Positions 1 through 10,721 of a DNA stretch of 64,000 nucleotides are shown piece by piece. The notes under the pieces were generated by a model that was not told the origin of the DNA, did no database searches, and saw only the letters and a program-made list of their open reading frames with translations. The stretch lies in NCBI RefSeq assembly GCF_000499845.2, contig NC_023750.2, positions 16,005,447 through 16,069,446 of the forward strand, in the 5' to 3' direction. Positions within the stretch are counted from its first letter, which is position 1; every line of letters begins with the position of its first letter. The translations under genes and the position numbers were made by a program. The stretch is from Phaseolus vulgaris. Lineage: Eukaryota > Streptophyta > Magnoliopsida > Fabales > Fabaceae.

Positions 1-3
1 GTC

Positions 4-2429
4 ATGGGGCTGGCGGACCTGATCGCCATCCCCAACATAGCAGCCAGGCTCAAGGCGCCCGAGAAGGTGGGCGACAAGGTGTTGGGACCAAAGCCAGACG
101 CCTGGTGCGAATTCCACCAGGGTTTTGGCCACACCGTGGACTCATGTTTGGCGTTAGGATACCAGCTCGACGACCTGGTCAAGAGCGGGTTCCTAAATGA
201 TTACTTGTTGGATAGAAGGACGGGGGGCGCGTCGAGCTCCCAGCCGGCGGGTGGTGAGGCTCAGCAGCACGAAATGCCCACTCACGGAGAGATCCACACC
301 ATCGCGAGAGGTTTCTCGGGTGGTGGATGCACCGCGTTGCAGAGGAAGAAGTATGCGAGGTCCGTGATGACAGTGGACATGTTCGAGGACCACTCGCCAG
401 ATGTGGACATCACGTTCACAAGGGAAGATCTCAGGGACGTTGTGCCTCATGACAATGATCCAATAGTCATCTCGCTTGTTACGGCGGGAAGGAAGGTCCA
501 CAGGGTTCTGGTGGACCAAGGAAGCTCGGCAGATGTGATGTTCTGGCCGACTTTCACACAGTTGCAGTTGCCCCTTGACCAGCTGAGGCCCTATGGCGGG
601 TGCTTGTATGGTTTCACTGGCAATCAGGTGGAGGTCAGGGGGTATATAGAGTTACGAACTACCTTCACGGATGAGGCGGGCTCGAGGACGGAGAAAATCA
701 AGTACCTCGTCGTGAATGATCCCTCAGCATATAACATTCTGTTGGGCAGACCAACGCTCAACAGAATAGGAGCTGTGCCTTCAACCAGGAACATGAAGGT
801 GAAGTTGCCATCGATGGAAGGGGTGGTGATCACCATCAAATATGACCAGAAGGAAGCGAAGAAGTGCTATGAGAATAGCCCGAAAAACAAGAGGTCAGTG
901 AGTTACATCACAACGACGCCGCCTCCCGGTGTGAAGCCCAAGCCAGAAGAGTGGCGAGTTGTCGATGCTGCGATGGTGGGGGCTGCCGGGGGCGACGTCG
1001 CCATGATGGATGCTGAGGCTGAGGGAGAGAACGCCGAGCGGGAAGAAGAGGCGAGGAACCGCCCAGAGGAAGCGAGGGAGCTGGGAATTGCCAGGGCGGT
1101 GATCGCCAGGGAAGCTAGACCCAAACCCGTCGAGGAATGGCTCGAAAGGGAGATCGGGGGGAAGGTCTTCAAGTTGGGAAGATCCTTGGAGGCTGAGCTC
1201 CAAGACCAGATTGCCAAGGTGATAGAGCGGCATCTGGATGCTTTCGCATGGTCTGCTTCAGACATGCCGGGAATTGACCCCGACTTCTTGTGCCACCATC
1301 TAGCAATGGACAACCAGGTCAGACCAGTGCGATAGAGAAGAAGGAAGTTCAACGAGGAGAGAAGGCAGGCGATCAGGGATGAAACCCAGAAGCTCCTCGC
1401 TGCAGGCCATATCAGGGAAGTCCAGTACCCTGAATGGCTGGCCAATGTCGTGCTGGTGAAGGAAAGCAATGGGAAATGGCGCATGTGCGTCGACTTCACT
1501 GACCTAAACAAGGCTTGCCCAAAGGATTCGTATCCTTTGCCAAGCATAGACGCCCTGGTGGACAGTGCTACAGGGTGCAAGTTGCTGAGCTTCCTGGACG
1601 CCTTCTCGGGGTACAATCAGATAAAGATGCATCCCATGGATGAAGAGAAGACCACCTTCATGACCGAGAGATCGTGCTACTGCTACAAGGTGATGCCCTT
1701 TGGGCTGAAGAACGCGGGGGCCACGTACCAGAGGTTGATGGATCGGGTACTTGCACCTATGCTGGGGAGGAATGTGCAAGCGTACGTAGATGACATGGTC
1801 GTGACCTCGCCGGAGAAGAGCAAGCACGTTGCGGACTTGGAGGAGTTGTTCACCACAATCGCCAAGTTCAGATTAAAGCTGAACCCCGAGAAGTGCGTTT
1901 TTGGCGTAGAGGCGGGGAAGTTCTTGGGGTTTCTCTTAACTGAAAGAGGAATAGAAGCAAATCCTGATAAGTGTGCTGCCATCTTGGCGATGAGGAGCCC
2001 GGCTACCGTGAAGGAAGTGCAGCAACTTACAGGTCGGATGGCCGCCCTGTCTCGTTTCGTATCAGCTAGCGGAGAGAAGGGCCATCCGTACTTTCAGTGT
2101 TTAAGGCGGAACAACAAGTTTGCCTGGACGAAGGAGTGTGAAGAGGCCTTCGTCAAGCTTAAAGAGTACCTGGCGAGCCCGCCGGTTTTGTGCAAACTGC
2201 TGGTGGGGACACCTCTCAGGTTGTATTTTGCTGTGACTGAGAGGGCGGTAAGTGCGGTGCTCGCCCAAGACCAGGACCAGGCTCAAAAGCCTATTTATTT
2301 CGTCAGCAAAGTGCTGCAGGGCCCGGAGGTGAGGTATCAGGCCTTGGAGAAAGCCGCGCTGGCTGTGGTATTTTCGGTGAGGAGGTTGCGCCACTATTTT
2401 CACAATTTTACAATACTGGTGATGACCGA
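4..2429 (+). pseudogene. Element C gag-pol, first part (gag C-terminus, protease, RT, first RNase H)
   Basis: The reading starts inside gag. Around residues 34-48 there is a variant zinc knuckle, C-x2-H-x4-H-x4-C, with His where the second Cys normally sits. The protease motif is VDQGSS, with a DQG triad in place of DTG or DSG. RT follows with the FSGYNQI, MPFGLKNAG and YVDD active-site motifs, the last near 1783-1794. The first RNase H begins with LYFAVTE, which lacks the usual leading Asp. A TAG at 1333-1335 replaces the Gln codon seen in element A, between protease and RT, so this copy cannot make the full polyprotein. At 2429 the frame is cut by element D and resumes at 7289. Deleting D and one copy of accga restores the MTDLPIQ reading, so the interruption is purely insertional. 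Confidence 0.92.
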
Positions 2430-3233
2430 TGTACCGCCCTGGTAGTCGGAAGTGATGACGTGGCACCAAGCTACAGTGTAGGCGTGTTGACAAGGCGCCA
2501 GATTTGCAGAAGGGAAGGAAGTCGAGGGGCTCGCGTAGTCGCCAGTTATTAAGTTGGCGTGCTCCGATCTCCAGCATACAAGAACCGGCGATCACCCAGT
2601 TGAAGATGAAGTCGCCAGATGTAAACTCAGGCGACCAAGTGATTGGAGATCGCCAGAGCAAGCACATCGCCGAAGATGAAGGTGGTGCAGATTATGAAGG
2701 CGGCCGGCGAGACCACAGGGAAGGTGTACGAGAGCACCCTAACTCGCCAATTCTAGTAGAGATCGCGCTCCCAAGTTAGCTATGCACTGGGCAGTACCAT
2801 GCATAAGTAACTTAGCCAAAAGAGAGTCAGAAGCAGCGCCCAAGTCAAGGAGGCTCCAGATGATGGCACGTGTACGACTGGATGCGAGCCACGTGTCCAG
2901 GTTTGTAACTGCCAGGAGAGAGAAAGTGATCCTCAACGAACTTTTAAGGTACGCACGTTCAGATTATACTCTTGACGCTTGCGAGTTCTTGAGCATACTG
3001 GGAGAGAGAACATTGCACGGTTCCTTGAGAGTTCTTGAGTGTTTTCGCTCTTAGTATTTGGTGGTTCGGTCACTGACTTGGGCGTTGGAGTGCGATCGGC
3101 CGCAGCGGCGCCGCTCGGTTCTTTTGCAGGTTCTTGAGGTGGATCTTGAAGAAGGACGGAGGTTGAAGCGGTGCACACGTCGATCCAAGTCTGACGAGGC
3201 CAGTTCCAACGTTCCAGTCAACCGGCAGGATCA
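2430..3233 (+). repeat. Element D 5' LTR (804 bp, lacks the TATA segment)
   Basis: The LTR begins TGTACCGCC and ends GGATCA. It matches the 3' LTR of the same element except for a 16-bp deletion at 2929/2930. The deleted segment corresponds to 6965-6980 of the 3' LTR and contains the TATTTAAG TATA-like box. Confidence 0.93.
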
Positions 3234-3235
3234 TC

Positions 3236-3254
3236 AGGCGCCCACCGTGTGGCC
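3236..3254 (+). other. Primer binding site of element D
   Basis: GGCGCCCACCGTG lies three bases after the 5' LTR. The same motif follows the 5' LTRs of A and B, where it continues into GGGG; here the run is GTGTGG, a likely mutation. The primer tRNA was not assigned. Confidence 0.7.
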
Positions 3255-3354
3255 ATGTAAATGTCAGTTCAGAACGCATGTACAAGAAAATATGAAGTTT
3301 ATTACAAATTATGTACAAAGAGAAAGCACAAAGGCAGCGGATGGAGGGAATTGA

Positions 3355-5865
3355 TCAGTCTTCAGCGGGAACAACTTTCCCATCCACTACCTCGTTGTCA
3401 AGGGACACCATGCTGAGGTCCAGATCGGGGAACAAGCAGGCAAACTGTTCCCGTGCAGCCTCGAATCCAGCAGCCAGAATTTGGGCAGAACTCAGATTAA
3501 GTTCTTCAATCTGCTTCTTGAGTTCTTCAGTTTGTTCCTTCAGCCCCTTGTTCTGTTGCTCCAGCTCTTCAACTTGCTTCTTGAGTTTTTCGTTGGTTTC
3601 TTGAGCCTGGAGAAGGTCTTCAGCAACCTTCTTGGATTCAGCAGCAAGCTCCCCTTTTTCCTTGTTGGCTTCGGCAAGCTCAGCCATGGCGTCATCCCTC
3701 GCTTTCTCCACCTTTCCAAGGAAGACCTCTCGGTCGGCTGACCTTTGCTCCAATTTCTTCACCTTGGCGGCGTCGGTTTTTATGAGGGCCTCCAGGTCAG
3801 CCACCTTGACGCGATAAGGCACAATCTTGCTCTCCAGCTCGATTTTCTCTTGAGCCAAGAGTTGTACCTTATGGCGGAGATCGGTAGCTTCCTTGCGCGC
3901 CACCCGGAGCTTGGTGCTCATTGCGTCTTCTACTCGAGAGTGTTCAATCTCCGCGAGTGTCAGATTGCAGGACAACTTTTCCGCCTCGATTCTTATAGTG
4001 CTATTTTCGGTTCGAAGGGCGTAGAGGTCGTCCTGGAGCTTCCTGGTCGAGCTCTCCACAGCTCTAGAGATAATGGTGGGGAAGTCTTCTGCCATCATCT
4101 TCAGTTTAGCAGAGAAAGGCTCCCACATCCTCTTAACCTCAATGGAGAGACCTGCTTGTGGAGGCTCCGGGTGGGCCTGTTGCTGGTTTTCACCGCCACC
4201 TTCTTTAGTTGGTTGTTCAGTAGGCGCTTCTGGGCGTGTGGGCGACGTCATCCCCGATTTGAGCAACGTTGGCGGTTGAGGCATTTGAAGGAGGACCCCC
4301 TCCAGCTGATACAAAAGGCGTGGAGGCACTTGGGGGGTCCTCCATGAAGTTTGGCTCGGGGGCCTCAACCGCAGGTGGCGCAGTTGCCATTGGAATGGCT
4401 TGGACTGGTGAGGCAGGAGCTGGTTGGGGTGGAGATGATGGAGGAGGAGCGGGCGTAGACGGCGGCGTTGATGTTGGAAGAGGGGGTGGTGCAGATGGTG
4501 AAGAAGGTGCCACCCTCTTCCTCTTCGTGACAAGGCCATCTTCAGTTGCCTCGTCGTCTTCCTCCTCCTCCTCGTGGACTACCTGGGGGGCTTTCCTCTT
4601 GGGTCTCCTGAGGACAAGCTTCTTGCGTTGGGCGACGGTTTGGACATCGGAAGGAGCTGGGCCCCTGGGTGGCGATCTGCCTTGAGCAGCGGCGATCTCC
4701 ACCACAGAGTTTGGCACTGTTTGAGAGCCCGTTGCCAACCCGTGGGTTCGGGCGAGCGCCCTCAATTCAGCAAGCTTGCCCCGCCCCAACATGTTATCTG
4801 CATAGAGCGAAAATGCATGGGTTAGCTCAGAAAGGAAATAAATGCATAAGACAGTATGCAACAAAGCAGACAAATAGTGCAGAAAAATAAAACCAAAGTC
4901 TTGCGCACAACGCACAAGACGCCCAGAAACAGTTAACAGAGAAACAAAAACTTAAATGTTCTAACCTATTCGAATTTCGAGTTGGTCCTCGAAGAACTCG
5001 AAGCATATGAGTGTGGTGGTGAGGAAGGTGATGTTGGCGTCCGTCACACTCTTCCAGAAAAAGCAGAGATCTCTGTCCAAAGCGCCCATGCTATCAGGAC
5101 TTCTGGGTCTCCTGAAGCTGCTTTTGGACTCTTTGTTCCCCTTGTTTACCCAGTACAAGGGGAAACCGTCGAGTAGGGAAGCGTCCTTGTCGTTGGGGCG
5201 CACTTGGACGAACTTTCCCTCCCAGCAATCCCATTCAAGCTTACCCACAGGCGGTCTCCTGGGTGCTTGGCTTCAAAAAGAAACAAGAAAACATCCACCG
5301 ACGTTGGCAGCCCCAAGTGGTCGCACATGACTTGGAACGCCCGCACAAACGCCCAACCATTGGGATGGAGCTGGGCGGCGGCGATGTTGAGCTCGGTGAG
5401 AAGCTCCCTCTCAAAGCGAGTGAAGGGAAACTTGAGTTTCACCTTCTTGAATAAAGTTGTGTAAACAAAGCAGAAGGGCCCATCGTTGCTTGCCTTGTCG
5501 TCGGCGCAAACTGGCAGGTCGGGGGGGCAAGGCAGCACTGTCATCTTCTTGTCGTGCTCCTTGTGGAATGTTTGGTGAGGCTCATCCCCCTTCGTCAACC
5601 GCAGAACTGCCCCAGCAGTGTTTAGAGAAGACGTTTCCCTCAGCAAGGTCGAGTTGGCCCAGGGATATAATTTTTTGAAGTCTGGTGGGGGGACGGAGGC
5701 TCCTCCGGTGACAGGCGGAGTAGCCTGAGCCGGGTTGGGGCGGGAAGGTGCAGGCCTCTCAGCCTGAGAAGATGAAGCGCCGCGTGCTCGCAGTGGGTCG
5801 TGTACTTGTGAGGAAGGGTTTCGTGATGAAGGAGGAGGATTTGGGGTGATCTTTGAGCGAGTCAT
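3355..5865 (-). pseudogene. Element D antisense ORF (PF04195-like plus coiled coil), frameshifted
   Basis: It reads opposite to the element. The start codon is at 5865-5863, just after the acceptor of a 5'-UTR intron (5874-6106). Exon 1 (5865-4966) encodes the PF04195-like domain with the FTRFERELLTELN and QLHPNGWAFVRAF blocks. A GT-AG intron (4798-4965) separates it from exon 2 (4797-3355), which encodes a Pro/Ser/Thr-rich stretch, a Lys/Glu-rich coiled coil and the C-terminal NEVVDGKVVP signature. Two deletions relative to element A shift the frame: one near 5218-5225 in exon 1, between short G-rich repeats, and one near 4225-4250 in exon 2. A third, in-frame loss of about seven residues lies in the coiled coil. 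It is therefore a broken copy, although still the only coding sequence in D. Confidence 0.85.
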
Positions 5866-6419
5866 TGGTGAAGCTGCAAAGGAAGAAGAAAAGGAAGAAT
5901 GATCAGGGTTCGCAGAAGCTGACTCGATCATGAAGGAAGGGTGAAAAACGAACGAACGTAGGTTCGTTGTGAACGTTAACGAAGCCCTTAGTTACGAAGA
6001 AGGAGAAATAGCAAAAACAACCCACAACGTATGCACCAGATAGTTAAAGGATGATGCGAATCGGTTAAAATGCAGGAAAAACCAGCAGAAGAAGGAAAGG
6101 AAGTACCTTTTTATGATCGGGAAGGCGATGAAAGATATTGGTGATTCAGAATGTTGAAGAACGCTGAGAGCTTTTTTGCAGAAGAAAGTTGGAGCGTCTG
6201 AGAATACGAAGAAAAGTGATGGAACAGTGAAGCGAAAATGAGTTAAGGGTTTTTCGAAATGGGTTTGGGAAGCGTAAACGTTAACTAAAGGTAACCGTTG
6301 ATGAAGCCACGTGTCGAGCGATGGGTGAGGGGTTTGGTGGAGCGTCAGAGAAGCAGAAAGTACAACCGCTTGGAATTCTGCGTCAGTGCCACGTAGATCG
6401 GTATTGGCGTGACTCTTTT

Positions 6420-6453
6420 AGTCTTTTCGCTGGACAAGTCTTCGCTTAAGACT
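6420..6453 (+). other. Hairpin before the polypurine tract of element D
   Basis: The outer arms AGTCTT and AAGACT close a 34-nt segment with an inner GAC-AA-GTC mini-stem, directly followed by the G-run of the polypurine tract (6454 on). The equivalent segment is present in A, B, C and F. Confidence 0.6.
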
Positions 6454-6463
6454 GGGGGGCTTG
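6454..6463 (+). other. Polypurine tract of element D
   Basis: GGGGGGCTTG lies immediately before the 3' LTR, the expected place for the plus-strand primer. The same run precedes the other Tat-type 3' LTRs in the window. Confidence 0.75.
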
Positions 6464-7283
6464 TGTACCGCCCTGGTAGTCGGAAGTGATGACGTGGCAC
6501 CAAGCTACAGTGTAGGCGTGTTGACAAGGCGCCAGATTTGCAGAAGGGAAGGAAGTCGAGGGGCTCGCGTAGTCGCCAGTTATTAAGTTGGCGTGCTCCG
6601 ATCTCCAGCATACAAGAACCGGCGATCACCCAGTTGAAGATGAAGTCGCCAGATGTAAACTCAGGCGACCAAGTGATTGGAGATCGCCAGAGCAAGCACA
6701 TCGCCGAAGATGAAGGTGGTGCAGATTATGAAGGCGGTCGGCGAGACCACAGGGAAGGTGTACGAACGCACCCTAACTCGCCAATTCTAGTAGAGATCGC
6801 GCTCCCAAGTTAGCTATGCACTGGGCAGTACCATGCATAAGTAACTTAGCCAAAAGAGAGTCAGAAGCAGCGCCCAAGTCAAGGAGGCTCCAGATGATGG
6901 CACGTGTACGACTGGATGCGAGCCACGTGTCCAGGTTTGTAATTGCCAGGAGAGAGAAAGTGACCAGGTATTTAAGGGTTCCTCAACGAACTTTTAAGGT
7001 ACGCACGTTCAGATTATACTCTTGACGCTTGCGAGTTCTTGAGCATACTGGGAGAGAGAACATTGCACGGTTCCTTGAGAGTTCTTGAGTGTTTTCGCTC
7101 TTAGTATTTGGTGGTTCGGTCACTGACTTGGGCGTTGGAGTGCGATCGGCCGCAGCGGCGCCGCTCTGTTCTTTTGCAGGTTCTTGAGGTGGATCTTGAA
7201 GAAGGACGGAGCTTGAAGCGGTGCACACGTCGATCCAAGTCTGACGAGGCCAGTTCCAACGTTCCAGTCAACCGGCAGGATCA
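6464..7283 (+). repeat. Element D 3' LTR (820 bp)
   Basis: It begins TGTACCGCC and ends GGATCA, followed by the second copy of the target duplication accga. It keeps the TATTTAAG TATA-like box (6969-6976) that the 5' LTR has lost. Confidence 0.93.
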
Positions 7284-7288
7284 ACCGA

Positions 7289-9299
7289 CTTGCCCATCCA
7301 GAAGGTTCTGAAGAAACCCGATGTAGCTGGGAGGATGGTGAAGTGGGCGGTGGAACTGTCGGAGTTCGATATCAAGTATGAGCCCCGAGGTCCGATCAAG
7401 GGGCAGATTTTCGCTGATTTCGTGGTCGAGCTCTCGTCAGAAGCAGCGCGAGTTGAGGGGGATGATTTTCGTTGGGTACTCTCGGTGGACGGATCGTCGA
7501 ACCAGCAGGGTAGCGGTGCTAGAGTCATCTTGGAAGGGCCCAATGGCGTGCTGATTGAGCAGTCCCTGAGGTTTGCCTTCAAAGCCAGCAACAATCAAGC
7601 AGAGTATGAGGCGCTGATCGCCGGAATCTTGCTGGCTAAGGAGATGGGAGCTAGGGTGCTAATGGCTAAGAGTGACTCGATGTTGGTCACGGGACAAGTA
7701 ACAGGCGAGTTCCAGGCCAAGGATTTACAAATGGCGGCTTACCTAGAGTATGTGCAGGAATTGAAGAGTTCCTTTGTCTCCTTCGAAGTGGTGCATGTGC
7801 CCAGAGAACAGAATGCCCGAGCTGACTTGCTAGCTAAGCTCGCAAAATTCAGGCAAGGGGGGTAGGCAGAGGATAGTGATCCAAGAAACTCTGAAGACGC
7901 CCAGAGCATTTGTAGCAGATCACCTAGTTCTTCAAATAAGCAAGTCGACGGAGAAAGCGGCTAGGAGTCATAGGTCTTTGACTCAGGAGACCTTGAGATC
8001 GCCGAGAATAAGAGCATGTCGGTGAGAGAGGGTGAACATGACGCAGGTCTCGCTACGCATGAGCCAGACACATGGATAACGCAGTACCAGCGATGCCTGG
8101 CAGATGGCCTTCTCCCGCTAGATCCGACAGAGGCTAGGAAGATAAAGAAGAATTCTAGCAAGTTCACAATGATTGATGGCGAGTTGTATAGGTTTGGGTT
8201 CACACACCCACTCCTGGAATGTGTGCACGGAGAGAAATGTACAAGAATCATGGCCGAGCTCCATGAAGGGATATGCGGAAGTCACGTTGGGGGTCGAGCT
8301 CTGGCCGCAAGAACTCTCCGTGCAGGTTACTACTGGCCAACAATGAGGGAGGATTGCAAGAAGTACGCACAATGTTGCAAGCAATGTCAGCAGCACGCCG
8401 ATTGGCACAAAGCGCCTCCCGAAGAGTTGAAATCGATTTACAGCCCTTGGCCGTTTCATACGTGGGGAATCGACATTCTGGGACCTTTCCCATTGGCGAT
8501 CAGGCAGATGAAGTACTTGGTGGTGGCGATTGAATATTTCACCAAGTGGATCGAAGCAGAACCAGTGGCCCAGATCACCGCACACAAGATCGAGAGCTTC
8601 GTGTGGAAGAACATCGTGTGCCGATTTGGTGTGCCTAAGCGCCTGGTGTCGGACAACAGGACTCAGTTTGCAAGTCACCTGTTGAAGAAGCTGTGCGAAG
8701 GGGTGGGAATTCCACAAGTATTTGCATCCGTCGAGCACCCTCAGACAAATGGCCAAGTAGAGTCCGCCAATCGAGTATTGCTGAGAGGTTTGAAGAGAAG
8801 ACTAGAGAAGGCCAAGGGATCATGGGCTGAGGAGGTACCCCATATAGTTTGGGCGTACCACACCACCGAGCAGTCAGGAACCTATGAGACCCCGTTTAGC
8901 TTGGTCTATGGGTGTGACGCAATGATTCCAGTGGAAATCCAGGAGAGCTCGCCGAGATTCCAGAACTTTGTAGCAGAAGACTCGAACGAGGAAAGAAGGC
9001 TGAATCTGGATTTGCTGGATGAGGTCAGGGAGGAGGCGAGAGTAAAGGCTGAGGCAGTAAAAAGAAGGATTGAACGAAGGTATAACTCAAAGGTGATGCC
9101 AAGGCAGTTTAAAGAAGGCGACCTGGTGATGAGAAAGGCCCACCAGTACGAGATGGAGAACAAGTTGTCGCCTAAGTGGACGGGACCGTTCAGGATAACC
9201 GAGGCGCTCGGGAACGGCGCCTACCGCTTAGAAACGTTGGAAGGAGGGGCGATTCCTCGCACTTGGAACGCCACGCACCTCAAGTTATATTACAGTTAA
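7289..9299 (+). pseudogene. Element C gag-pol, second part (RNase H, second RNase H, integrase)
   Basis: This continues the frame cut at 2429. After the end of the first RNase H comes a second, complete RNase H-like domain with its acidic residues in SVDGSS, AEYEAL, KSDS and NARADLL. The integrase follows, with an HHCC zinc finger (HEGICGSHVGG ... CKQCQQH), the catalytic Asp in GIDILGP, Asp in LVSDN, Glu in GQVESAN, and the C-terminal KWTGPF module. The polyprotein ends at TAA 9297-9299. Small indels between about 7840 and 8015 shift the frame out and back, with a TAG at 7863-7865. The VSDNGTQF motif has Gly changed to Arg. Together with the TAG at 1333 this copy is inactive. Confidence 0.9.
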
Positions 9300-9724
9300 A
9301 AGCTTCGTAAGTAAAAACAAACACGAAGAGTTTGCAAGCTTTCTGTTAAAACAGTTTGAAGGGGGCACTCTTTTTTCCCTATGGAGGGTTTTTAATGAGG
9401 CCACCCAATAAAGAAGAGTTTTTCAAAGTTTAAAGTGTTTTAGATTGCATGCTTGTTGTTATTACGAAAGTTTTGGAAAAGGACCTTGCCGCTCGTATGT
9501 GATTTGAGGCGAGTTGAAGTTATGTTGCATGCTTTCTAAAAGTTAAAGGACCCCATCGCTTTTCGGCGATTGGCGGCATCAGTTAAACTTAAAAGTCCTC
9601 ATCGCCTTTCGGTGATCGGAGGCACCAGCGACGTTCAAAAGACCTCAACGCCCCCGCGCGTCCTGAGGTGAGAAAGAGATAAAGACCTCCTCGCCGTCGA
9701 GCGAGTGCAGGCGAGAAAGAGAAA

Positions 9725-9852
9725 AAGTCCTCAGTGCCTCCAGGGGAGAGAAGATGTAGCCCTTGGGACAATGTAGAGGCACCAGTAAAAAGTCCTCAAT
9801 GCCTCCAGGGGAGAGAAGATGTAGCCCCTGGGGCAATGTAGAGGCACCAGTT
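9725..9852 (+). repeat. Two tandem copies of a 64-bp unit
   Basis: Each copy starts AAAAGTCCTCA and ends GAGGCACCAGT. The copies differ at only a few positions. A related pair occurs inverted in element A near 30715-30838. Confidence 0.8.
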
Positions 9853-9853
9853 A

Positions 9854-10080
9854 AAGACCTTCTCGCCGACGAGCGAGTTCAGGTGAGTTAAAGACCTTCT
9901 CGCCGTCGAGCGAGTTCAGGCGAGTTAAAGACCTTCTCGCCGTCGAGCGAGTTCAGGCGAGTTAAAGACCTTCTCGCCGTCGAGCGAGTTCAGGCGAGTT
10001 AAAGACCTTCTCACCGTCGAGCGAGTTCAGGCGGGTTAAAGACCTTCTCGCCGTCGAGCGAGTTCAGGCAAGATAAAATC
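9854..10080 (+). repeat. 37-bp tandem array, about six copies
   Basis: The unit begins AAAGACCTTCTCGCCGTCG and ends CAGGCGAGTT. Units are nearly identical, with decay at the last one. Element A carries about four inverted copies at 30566-30713. 3'-UTR tandem arrays are a known trait of Tat/Ogre elements. Confidence 0.88.
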
Positions 10081-10677
10081 CTTCTCGTCTCGAACGAGTT
10101 CAGGTATGGTGTGGAGGGTGGAAGAAGTTTAAAGGATAAGCTAAGGTAGGTTCGAAGAGAACGCCTAGCTATCCGGATTATTGTTCTGAAACTCAGGGAA
10201 GGTAGAGAAGGATCCGAAAGGCGCCTCTACCCCCAGATGAGGGAACAATGGCCAAGTTATGAAGGCAAGAGGAAGCTGGTATCGCCAAGATTCTTTGGCG
10301 ATCAGAAGAAATTCAAGCGATGGCAAGGGTAAGGGCCTGTTTTGATGGAGCAGATTAGGTGAACTATGTCTTAAACTATCAGTTGGACTGAAACTCGCTG
10401 TTTAGTAAGTAGTTTCACGCTGATGTTCATTGCCTTAAAGTTCGAGAGTTGGTTGTTTGGTCGAGCTCGAAGCAGTAAGTAAACAGTTGCGCCCGCAGAA
10501 TTGCTAAGTCAATTTCGTTTAAGCGATTTTTACAAGAAAAAGCAAGGCAAACAGAGAGATCGTATGAAGAAGCAGAAAAATTTATGATAAAAGTGGCATC
10601 AGTTCAAATACAAAGAAAGAAAGTTATTACAAAGTTTGTGCAAAGCAAATAGGCAGATAAGTGATGGAGGGAAGCAG

Positions 10678-10721
10678 CTAATCTTCAGAAGGAACGATCT
10701 TCCCATCCACCACTTCGTTGC
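10678..10721 (-). CDS. Element C antisense ORF, last codons, split off by element B
   Basis: Read on the - strand this gives NEVVDGKIVPSED and a TAG stop (10680-10678). It is the C-terminus of the antisense ORF whose main body is at 39643-42198. Element B lies between, flanked by gttgc on both sides. The junction residues (...ICN then EVVDGK) run in frame once B and one gttgc are removed. Confidence 0.88.

Larger units (their letters stand above)
2430..7283 (+). mobile_element. Element D: non-autonomous Tat derivative keeping only the antisense ORF
   Basis: This 4.85-kb LTR element is inserted in the RT/RNase H part of C and flanked by the 5-bp duplication accga (2425-2429 and 7284-7288). 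It has a 5' LTR (2430-3233), a PBS-like motif, about 120 bp of leader, the antisense ORF (3355-5865), the polypurine tract and a 3' LTR (6464-7283). Gag, protease, RT, RNase H and integrase are all absent. The leader joins directly to sequence matching the 3' UTR of the antisense ORF of element A. It must therefore have moved with proteins supplied in trans. By eye the two LTRs differ at about six positions plus one 16-bp deletion. Confidence 0.93.
9300..10677 (+). other. Element C 3' noncoding region between pol and antisense ORF
   Basis: There is no gene here. It holds tandem repeats (9725-10080, listed separately) and then unique sequence that is also present, inverted, in element A (29964-31253). 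Polyprotein 3' signals and the 3' UTR of the antisense ORF must both lie here. Confidence 0.75.

Noticed and set aside
2101..2667. Long antisense ORF across the RT/LTR D junction
   Set aside because: It overlaps strongly supported pol sequence and then the LTR. It is a shadow frame, and similar shadows occur at 6345, 26653 and 37496.
9854..10080. Regular repeats that could suggest a CRISPR-like array
   Set aside because: The units are contiguous tandem copies with no unique spacers, in plant DNA, within a retrotransposon 3' region.
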